DNA from: Treponema sp. UBA4307
GTDB taxonomy: Bacteria > Spirochaetota > Spirochaetia > Treponematales > Treponemataceae
Assembly (NCBI GenBank): GCA_002394685.1
Contig: DGUP01000037.1
Coordinates: 1 to 7,336 of the forward strand
DNA: 7,336 bases
Direction of reading: 5' to 3'
In this document: positions 1-5,059 of the stretch, piece by piece
Numbering within the stretch: the first letter of the stretch is position 1
Layout of the letters: the number at the start of each line of letters is the position of its first letter
The notes under the pieces: model-generated
Seen by the model: only the letters and a program-made list of their open reading frames with translations
Database searches by the model: none
Told to the model about the DNA's origin: nothing
Program-made: the position numbers and the translations under genes

Positions 1-66
1 ATTTAGTCCTGATAAACTGCAGTTTGTGTTGGTAATACAAATCACGATTTATGTGACTAACGTGGA

Positions 67-211
67 TTGCAAATTTGCAAAGAAAATGCACTTATTCAAA
101 CTGTAAAATGCATTTTCTTTGCAGCTTAAGGTACCATGAATTTCTTAAGCCGCTTGCTGAATTGTCAAAGGTCGGATTCTTCTCCCACTCTCATGGGGAA
201 TAGGAGAAGAA
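67..211 (-). repeat. Structured element, copy A (candidate structured RNA)
   Basis: No gene is visible in 1-308; this element is the main content. Read on the minus strand it has three hairpins. P1 pairs 177-185 with 203-211 (9 bp, 17-nt loop). P2 pairs 121-130 with 144-153 (10 pairs counting one U·G that exists only on the minus strand; loop 131-143). P3 pairs 76-90 with 109-123 (15 bp, 18-nt loop). P2 and P3 share 121-123, so they compete or stack there. Between P1 and P2 lies the conserved linker CTTTGACAATT (160-170 region, minus strand). A diverged second copy with the same architecture sits at 1614-1749. The P2 loop (CCATGA, 134-139) is complementary to the P1 loop (TCATGG, 191-196). 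The pairing is seen in the sequence; an RNA role is inferred. A folded-DNA recombination site is an alternative. Confidence 0.6.
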
Positions 212-220
212 AGACAGTTG

Positions 221-239
221 TATTTAATACGATTAAATA
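221..239. repeat. Short perfect inverted repeat
   Basis: TATTTAATACGATTAAATA is an 8-bp perfect inverted repeat around a 3-nt centre. It lies just upstream of structured element copy A when read on the minus strand. It could be an operator or part of an AT-rich promoter, but such palindromes also arise by chance in AT-rich DNA, and copy B has no equivalent. Confidence 0.25.
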
Positions 240-308
240 ATAGTGTCCACGATAAATATCATTTATTAGACTTACACAAAAATTAATTTGTGAAATTTGT
301 TAACAATT

Positions 309-842
309 CTAAAATCTTAGCAGAAGCTTAAAAAAAATTGTGTATATTAATATTTCAAGCAAAAAAGCTGCAATTACAATAAAAAGTTGCTTCCGTGAAG
401 AAATACCATCATCTATATTAGCCCGAATGAACAGTTTAACAAAAAAGAATTCATAAATAACTTCCAGAAATGAAAAACTAATTTTATGTATAAGCAGTTC
501 TAAAACAAAAAATACAGGGTTTATAAAAGTCATTCCTATGATACTTTTTAATATAACCACCGGATATTTTTTTCCATCACTCTGAATATAAGTAAACAAA
601 AATAGTAGAGAAAATAAAATCAACTGCACTATTAAATTTTCACGAAATCCATAAAAAAATGAAACTACATAGTTCATAAATGGTTGCGCTTTATTAATTA
701 CATAATCAACTATTTTTAAAATAAATGGGAATGCAATATTTATTAAGCCATACAGAATAATAAATATTTTTATCTTCATTTCGTTTATTTTTTTCATTGA
801 TTTTTCATTTAACAGAATTGAGAAAATTATATTTTTAATCAT
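309..842 (-). CDS. Small multi-pass membrane protein, candidate immunity protein for the adjacent rhs tip
   Basis: The product is a 177-residue, very hydrophobic protein that I do not recognise as a named family. About four or five membrane segments are visible, roughly at residues 24-46, 69-86, 95-118, 122-138 and 151-174, with a Lys-rich N-terminal stretch (about 14-25). I chose the ATG at 842 because a GGAG lies 9 nt before it and it overlaps the upstream stop as ATGATTAA. An in-frame ATG at 857 would add five residues but has no clear ribosome-binding site. The overlap implies translational coupling to the rhs tip. In Rhs and polymorphic-toxin loci the gene directly after the toxin tip usually encodes its immunity protein, so an immunity role is inferred from position only. 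Membrane immunity proteins usually protect against toxins acting at or across the membrane. The gene is AT-rich compared with the atp operon. It could instead be an unrelated membrane protein. Confidence 0.75.
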   Translation of the reverse strand: MIKNIIFSILLNEKSMKKINEMKIKIFIILYGLINIAFPFILKIVDYVINKAQPFMNYVVSFFYGFRENLIVQLILFSLLFLFTYIQSDGKKYPVVILKSIIGMTFINPVFFVLELLIHKISFSFLEVIYEFFFVKLFIRANIDDGISSRKQLFIVIAAFLLEILIYTIFFKLLLRF

Positions 843-1440
843 TTTTGCAATCTCCATTCATTTCTTTTCTTAATTTTTCCATTTCTTTTTCATAAGTTTC
901 AAGTGTTTTTTCTAGAGAACTTATTTGACAATTCAATTTATAAATTTCATTATCGTTTTCTACTTTCGCTTGTTCAAAATCATACCTTGTAAGACGATCA
1001 CTGTAATAATAATCCCAAAGTGTTTCAGCAAGCGTTTGTGGATCTATATTTGAAATTACACTCCCACAAAATGAATATATTTCTCCATTTGATTCTTGAA
1101 ATGCAATGATTACTGGTTTACCTAGTATGGACAAAACACTAATAAAGTCATTTAGTGGTTGTTTGTAAAATTGAATATTTAATTCAAGATTCATATTTTG
1201 AAGATCTATAACCTGAAGTCTTAATTCTTTAATTTCTTTATTAATCTTTATACATTCATTAAGATAGAAATCATAAACCCTTAAATTTGATCTATATCTT
1301 CCACAATCGTTCAATTCTTCTATTGAATGATAATCAACTGAATGTCTTCCATCCGGGTCCGTATATTTAACCGGATTATTTCCCGCATAGTGATACAAAT
1401 TGAAATTTATGTGATTATAAACACCTCCCATGCCTGGCAA
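835..1440 (-). CDS. Rhs-core C-terminal tip with an unrecognised C-terminal domain (truncated rhs gene end)
   Basis: The N-terminal part is the end of an RHS repeat-associated core: LPGMGG at the start and YHYAGNNPVKYTDPDGR at about residues 16-32. In Rhs proteins this motif marks the boundary after which a variable effector domain begins. The remaining 169 or so residues here match no toxin family I know. They contain two charged, coiled-coil-like stretches (about 61-90 and 155-195) around a more compact middle (about 96-150, with LGKPVIIAFQ and IYSFCGSVIS). The nominal start at 1440 is a TTG inside the conserved core and is unlikely to be a true start. The frame stays open to 1533 and rhs-like sequence continues upstream, so the gene is 5'-truncated. 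It overlaps the membrane-protein gene downstream by 8 nt. The rhs assignment is firm, the effector role is inferred, and whether it is still expressed is unknown. Confidence 0.75.
   Translation of the reverse strand: MPGMGGVYNHINFNLYHYAGNNPVKYTDPDGRHSVDYHSIEELNDCGRYRSNLRVYDFYLNECIKINKEIKELRLQVIDLQNMNLELNIQFYKQPLNDFISVLSILGKPVIIAFQESNGEIYSFCGSVISNIDPQTLAETLWDYYYSDRLTRYDFEQAKVENDNEIYKLNCQISSLEKTLETYEKEMEKLRKEMNGDCKND
849..856 (-). promoter_or_regulatory. Ribosome-binding site for the candidate immunity gene
   Basis: A GGAG (852-855, minus strand) lies inside the end of the rhs tip, 9 nt before the ATG at 842. It favours that start over the in-frame ATG at 857, whose upstream sequence is only A-rich. 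Confidence 0.5.
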
Positions 1441-1585
1441 GTTGGAATTATGCCGTTTTACCTCGTCATTTGTAGCCGCTATTGGTAGATAATCTCTTAA
1501 GGCAGACCGTGCTTTCCGGAGGACGCTTTTGATTCATTGCTTCACGCTGTTCCGCAACCAGACTTCCGTCTAGCCCCTTCAATTC
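1441..1585 (-). pseudogene. Upstream remnant of the rhs core, apparently frameshifted
   Basis: The frame of the downstream rhs tip continues without a stop to 1533 and reads DYLPIAATNDEVKRHNSN just before LPGMGG, which I recognise as Rhs-core-like. Further upstream that frame meets a TGA at 1534-1536. A second minus-strand frame is open from 1585 to a stop near 1467 and reads LKGLDGSLVAEQREAMNQ in its first part, which also looks coding. The simplest reading is one rhs gene that changed frame by an indel somewhere around 1495-1535 and lost everything before about 1585 (TAG at 1586-1588). No start codon with a convincing ribosome-binding site is present. The large YD-repeat shell expected of a full Rhs protein is absent. 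A sequencing error could explain the frame change but not the missing shell. Confidence 0.55.
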
Positions 1586-1613
1586 CTAACCAAAAGTTTA
1601 CAGACAAAATATT

Positions 1614-1749
1614 CCGTAAAGAAAATTCACATATCCCTCAAGACAAATGAATTTTCTTCACGGCTTAAAAGCCCATGATTTTTTAAGTCGCTCATAAATT
1701 GTCAAAGAACATTTCTTCCATCCGCTTTCATGGGAAACAGACGAAAGCG
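1614..1749 (-). repeat. Structured element, copy B (candidate structured RNA)
   Basis: This is the second copy of the element at 67-211, in the same orientation and just upstream of the rhs remnant. On the minus strand P1 pairs 1723-1729 with 1743-1749 (7 bp). P2 pairs about 1660-1670 with 1681-1691, with one weak position. P3 pairs 1614-1629 with 1648-1663 (16 pairs, one of them G·U on the minus strand only, 18-nt loop). The linker GTTCTTTGACAATT (1697-1710) resembles an rRNA-type boxA. Compared with copy A, the P1 stem differs completely in sequence but still pairs, and its loop is nearly the same (CATGGGAAACAG against CATGGGGAATAG). The P2 loop CCCATGA (1672-1678) is complementary to TCATGGG (1728-1734) at the P1 loop. 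I know of no named RNA family that fits. Confidence 0.6.
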
Positions 1750-1762
1750 TTTTCGTTATTGT

Positions 1763-1987
1763 TCAAATATTATTTCCAAAAGCCACATGAGGGACTTTTA
1801 TTAAATTCTTTTTTTCTGTAACACATGGAATCGGCTTTAAATGCGATCTGAAATAATCTGAGAAAATAAGATTTGAGATGATAAAAATTGACGGAAAATA
1901 AAGACAACTGTTTGGAATCTTTCGTTCCAGAAAATTAAGAGATGACAGAAGTTTCAAACTCAAGTAAAAGCAAATCGTCAAAATCAT
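1763..1987 (-). CDS. Small hypothetical ORF, weakly supported
   Basis: This is a 74-codon ORF with an ATG start and no clear ribosome-binding site; only an AAGAATT-like stretch precedes it. Its N terminus is hydrophobic and signal-peptide-like (MILTICFYLSLKLLSS), followed by sequence without a recognisable domain. The first 16 residues resemble those of the ORF at 2187-2399 (MILRICLYLTMLLLSY; 10 of 16 identical), but the similarity stops there. The region is AT-rich and may be decayed. It could be a gene remnant or a chance ORF. Confidence 0.2.
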   Translation of the reverse strand: MILTICFYLSLKLLSSLNFLERKIPNSCLYFPSIFIISNLIFSDYFRSHLKPIPCVTEKKNLIKVPHVAFGNNI

Positions 1988-2186
1988 TTTTTAATTCTTA
2001 AATAAGGCCATCTAGAAAAACTTTATTTTTCAGATTTCCACAATTTATTTTCTAACCTTTATGTATTTTATTTCCTGATGAATAAAATGTAAAGAAAAAA
2101 ATAATAAATTGTTATAAATATTTCAAAGAAAATTCAATTTTTCGAGCTTCCTTTATATTTTTAAATCATGATCAAACAACTTTGCC
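1986..2186. other. AT-rich stretch without a recognisable gene
   Basis: No coding frame is convincing here. An imperfect AT-rich hairpin spans 2057-2094 (ATTTTATT at 2065-2072 with AATAAAAT at 2081-2088, plus an outer CTTTA/TAAAG pair). It lacks a GC-rich stem and is weak evidence for a terminator. A 12-nt match to one arm of structured element B (AAAGAAAATTCA, 2125-2136) has no partner arm. Confidence 0.4.
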
Positions 2187-2399
2187 TCAGTCTGAAGAGA
2201 TATTTTTCAATTTGATTTGCAGACGGACCTTCCAAAAGTTTCTGGATTTTCGAAATATCATGAACTTCCCAGTCGAATCATAACGGGCAACCTTAACAAT
2301 ATTACCCCTCGAATCTGAATTCTGTTCTGAAACATTATACAATGGATCTACATAAGAAAGAAGCAGCATAGTCAGGTATAAACAAATCCTTAATATCAT
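2187..2399 (-). CDS. Small hypothetical protein, possibly an rhs 5' remnant
   Basis: This 70-codon ORF starts with a hydrophobic, signal-peptide-like segment (residues 2-16). It then reads RGNIVKVARYDSTGKF at about residues 32-47, which resembles a YD repeat of Rhs proteins (YDxxG preceded by a G-N turn). No good ribosome-binding site is visible before the ATG, but a candidate promoter lies at 2434-2463 on the same strand. One reading is that this is the 5' end of the rhs gene whose 3' tip lies at 835-1585, with most of the gene deleted. The alternatives are an independent small exported protein or a chance ORF. The single YD-like match is suggestive only. Confidence 0.35.
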   Translation of the reverse strand: MILRICLYLTMLLLSYVDPLYNVSEQNSDSRGNIVKVARYDSTGKFMIFRKSRNFWKVRLQIKLKNISSD

Positions 2400-2433
2400 T
2401 ATTCGTTGTTTTTTTTATAAACTCATCAAAGTT

Positions 2434-2463
2434 ATTTTATTTTAATAGAATGATTTTTGTAAA
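2434..2463 (-). promoter_or_regulatory. Candidate sigma-70-type promoter upstream of the 2187-2399 ORF
   Basis: On the minus strand TTTACA (2458-2463) and TAAAAT (2434-2439) are separated by 18 nt and would start transcription about 30 nt before the ATG at 2399. The -35 box overlaps an inverted repeat (GTAAAG 2459-2464, CTTTAC 2478-2483) that could be an operator. The region is very AT-rich, so a chance match is possible. Confidence 0.35.
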
Positions 2464-2531
2464 GTTTTTTTAACTTTCTTTACTTTCAAAAGTGGTACGA
2501 TGCGCTGCCAGTTGGAAAAAGCAGAAGACAG

Positions 2532-2565
2532 AAAAAATACCCCATCTGAATTTTCAGACGGGGTA
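2532..2565 (-). terminator. Rho-independent terminator of the V-ATPase operon
   Basis: The arms are 2538-2549 and 2554-2565, with a 4-nt loop. On the minus strand this gives a 12-bp stem including four consecutive G-C pairs and one G·U, followed by six T residues (2532-2537). The position that is G·U on the minus strand would be an A·C mismatch on the plus strand, so the hairpin is oriented for atpK, whose stop codon is 30 nt upstream. A short T run after the stem on the plus strand (2567-2571) might allow weak activity in the other direction. Confidence 0.92.
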
Positions 2566-2595
2566 CTTTTTATCATTAATTATGACAAGCTCAGT

Positions 2596-3027
2596 TTATG
2601 CAATCAGACCGAATACCATTGCGAACAAAGCAACAGTTTCACAAAGACCTACAACCATGATGTAGTTTGTAAATCCCTTACCTGTTTCTCCAAGAGCATC
2701 TGAACCGGCAGCACCAGCCTTACCCTGAGCAATAGCAGACATACACATTGCAAGACCTGCAGCGATACCCAGACCAAGAGCAAAAAGTGGATCCATATTA
2801 CCAGCGGCAACTTTTCCCTTCATAGAGTTCATCAGAAGGAAGCCATAGATTGTCTGTGTAAGTGGAGCACCTGCAAATACAACCAGAAGGAATGGAGCCT
2901 GTTTGTTGTTGAGATAACATCTCTTCCATGCACCAATTGCACCCTGTCCAGCAATTCCAATACCAATTGCGCTACCCATAGCAGCAATACCCATAACCAA
3001 ACCGGCACCTATCATACCCCAGTTCAT
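2596..3027 (-). CDS. atpK: V-type ATP synthase/ATPase subunit K (proteolipid, c-ring)
   Basis: This is the ring subunit that carries ions across the membrane as the rotor turns. The 143-residue protein is a fused double hairpin with four membrane helices, about residues 4-30, 46-69, 80-101 and 119-142. The ion-binding carboxylate is Glu130 in helix 4 (VVGLCETVALF); helix 2 has no acidic partner. Thr57 and Gln58 in PLTQTIYGF, Gln101 in SAIAQGKAGAAG and Glu130 line up with the Na+ ligands known from the Enterococcus hirae K subunit (Thr64, Gln65, Gln110, Glu139), suggesting Na+ coupling. That is an inference from alignment by eye. A GGAG lies 6-7 nt before the ATG. It is the last gene of the operon, 117 nt after atpI, and ends just before the terminator. 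The length is ordinary for the family. Confidence 0.96.
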   Translation of the reverse strand: MNWGMIGAGLVMGIAAMGSAIGIGIAGQGAIGAWKRCYLNNKQAPFLLVVFAGAPLTQTIYGFLLMNSMKGKVAAGNMDPLFALGLGIAAGLAMCMSAIAQGKAGAAGSDALGETGKGFTNYIMVVGLCETVALFAMVFGLIA

Positions 3028-3145
3028 AATTTACTCCTTTATCCGACTTAAGCGGAACATTTATTTTCTTTATTTAAAACAGATCCTTAGACCTGAATAT
3101 TATTTGTAAGGGAAACTCCCTCTTTTTCATTTAATGCTTCTAAGT

Positions 3146-5059
3146 TCAGTCTTCACTGAAAGGCTTATACTTTGTACCTGACCACGCCATTCCAAGATGC
3201 TGAGAGAATTCAAGAGTATTAAGACGAACACCGTGAACAATAACGGACAGTAAGTTCAGAATATTATTCAATCCATGTCCAAATACTACAAGAAGTACTC
3301 CAAATACAAATATCATCGCCTTGCCAAACATCGGTCCAGCCATACCATTAACCGTACTTGAGATTGCAGCTCCAGCCAGTGCAACTGCCCAGAGACGAAT
3401 GTAGGAAACAATATCGGAGAATACATTAACTACACCCAGCAGTACAGAAATAATGTTTTTACAGCTTTCCAGAATTGACTTGCCTATGTGTCCCTCATAA
3501 TTAGAGAAGACAAAATTAAGAACAAAGCCAAATGCCAGAACCCCCAGTGCAATGTATTGAAGAGGTACAACCCCTCCAACCCAGTAGAAGGCCTTATCTC
3601 CTGTAAGGAGAGGGAACTTTTCAGAATCAACTACAAGGCTCATAACCACGTAGAACATTCCCCAAAGTTCCATTAAAGCACCTATATCACCAAGGCATTT
3701 TAAAGACTTTCTGTCTTTTATCGCACACTTGATATGGGCAATACTTAACTGGATTAAAGCAAGTACAAAACAGAAAATCTTTTGATTTGTATTTGCAACA
3801 TCTTCTCCAACCTTAGGTTTAGAAATTGGAGCCAGAGAAATATCAACCATCCATTTTGGAAGTTTGTCAGCTTCAATTCCAAACCATGAACAGGTCAGAG
3901 TACCATATACCATAGTACTTATACCAAGAAGCAGAACTAAACCGGCAAGAGAGCCTGATTTTTTTGAAGCAAGGCTTTTGAAGAGCAGTATCAGTCCAAA
4001 TAAAGTAATGATTGCTCCATAACCTGCATCCCCGAAAATCATTCCAAAGAATATACAGAAGAAAAGGAGGAACCAGCCTGAAATATCAAATTCATTATAT
4101 CCAGGGGTAACATCCAGAAAGTCTGTAAGTGGATAAATAAGACTTACAAACTTATTGTTCTTCAGCTTTGTAGGAACAGGATCATCAATTTCCGGATCAG
4201 AAGCTATATAAGCCCACTGATTTTCCTTGCAGACAGAATCCAGCTGCTTCATTAAATCAACAGGAACATATCCTGTAATCCATGCAAGCTCAGAACTGCC
4301 GTTTTCAGAAGAACCCTCTTCATGTTCCATACCACTATAAACATTTTCAAATTCAATGTCCTTTGCAAGTGCGGTCTGGAACTTTTTAATTGCACTTCTG
4401 TACTTTTTGCTGTCCGTCAAATTTCTGTCAATTCTAAGGATTTCCTGTTTAGCCTGTCTGATTTCCTCATCAATTTCATCTGTTGAAGCCTTGATCATTG
4501 GAACCAGATAGGCCTCAGGAGGAAGTCCTGCCGGTTTAGCAGTAACCTCTTCTTCAGACTGAAGCAAAAAGCGGACAATCTTGTTAGTCTTATTTACTAC
4601 AATTGTATTTACATCCTCACCGATAGTCTTATACTTATCTTCAGGAATTTCATACATGTAGAGATAGATCCCCTTTTCTGCAAGATTTACAAAATCTTCA
4701 GGTTTAATTTTACCCCAGAATTTAACTCTTTCTTTTTCCTGAATATCCTGATTAATCAGTTCAAAAAGAGATTTTTTCTTATCCTGAAGGCGGATTATTT
4801 CCTCAGCCTTTTTTACAGCCTCTTCATCTTTAAGACTGGTATTTTTTACAACCTGCTTTTTAGGAAGCTTGAATTCATCCAGAATTGAACAGGCTTTTTC
4901 GCAGCTTGCAAAATTTTCCTTGTAAGTCTGAAGAGTTTGACCTTTTCCTTCAAGAGTTTCCAGGTGAACTAATCCAGCCTTTCTCAGTTTTTTTAGGGAT
5001 TCTTTACGGCTGGAGTTCATCAGAACGAGGGAAACTTTTTTCATCTTTACGATTGCCAT
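3146..5059 (-). CDS. atpI: V-type ATP synthase/ATPase subunit I (a-type membrane stator)
   Basis: This subunit forms the ion half-channels next to the K ring and anchors the peripheral stalk. The 637-residue length is normal for bacterial/archaeal subunit I. Residues 1 to about 310 are cytoplasmic, charged and partly coiled-coil (about 75-115 and 190-235). The C-terminal half is membrane-embedded, with about seven or eight segments from about 327 to 606. Family signatures are FGMIFGDAGYG (337-347), VSYIRLWAVALAG (551-563) containing the expected essential Arg555, and SVIVHGVRLNTLEF (605-618) with the second conserved Arg612. These match the two ring-facing arginines of the yeast a subunit by position in the motif. 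The ATG overlaps the atpD stop as TAATG, with an AAGGAGG inside the end of atpD, so translation is coupled. No disruption is seen. Confidence 0.97.
   Translation of the reverse strand: MAIVKMKKVSLVLMNSSRKESLKKLRKAGLVHLETLEGKGQTLQTYKENFASCEKACSILDEFKLPKKQVVKNTSLKDEEAVKKAEEIIRLQDKKKSLFELINQDIQEKERVKFWGKIKPEDFVNLAEKGIYLYMYEIPEDKYKTIGEDVNTIVVNKTNKIVRFLLQSEEEVTAKPAGLPPEAYLVPMIKASTDEIDEEIRQAKQEILRIDRNLTDSKKYRSAIKKFQTALAKDIEFENVYSGMEHEEGSSENGSSELAWITGYVPVDLMKQLDSVCKENQWAYIASDPEIDDPVPTKLKNNKFVSLIYPLTDFLDVTPGYNEFDISGWFLLFFCIFFGMIFGDAGYGAIITLFGLILLFKSLASKKSGSLAGLVLLLGISTMVYGTLTCSWFGIEADKLPKWMVDISLAPISKPKVGEDVANTNQKIFCFVLALIQLSIAHIKCAIKDRKSLKCLGDIGALMELWGMFYVVMSLVVDSEKFPLLTGDKAFYWVGGVVPLQYIALGVLAFGFVLNFVFSNYEGHIGKSILESCKNIISVLLGVVNVFSDIVSYIRLWAVALAGAAISSTVNGMAGPMFGKAMIFVFGVLLVVFGHGLNNILNLLSVIVHGVRLNTLEFSQHLGMAWSGTKYKPFSED

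Noticed and set aside
67..1749. The structured elements as integron attC sites
   Set aside because: Treponema denticola has an integron and GTTAG occurs near the P3 side of both copies, but I could not find properly paired RYYYAAC and GTTRRRY core sites at the two ends, and there is no integrase in the window.
67..1749. The structured elements as a CRISPR array or retron RNA
   Set aside because: There are only two diverged copies about 1.5 kb apart, with no spacer pattern and no cas or reverse transcriptase gene in the window.
2057..2094. AT-rich hairpin as a terminator
   Set aside because: The stem is almost all A-T with a bulge and lacks a GC core, so it is no stronger than expected by chance in this AT-rich stretch.
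2125..2136. A third copy of the structured element
   Set aside because: Only one 12-nt arm match (AAAGAAAATTCA) is present; there is no partner arm, linker or conserved loop nearby.
2500..2703. Plus-strand ORF of 67 codons
   Set aside because: It runs through the terminator hairpin and antisense to the end of atpK, and has no recognisable product.
3074..3130. A minus-strand mini-ORF of 18 codons (MKKREFPLQ...) in the atpI-atpK gap
   Set aside because: It has no ribosome-binding site and no sign of conservation; too short to support.
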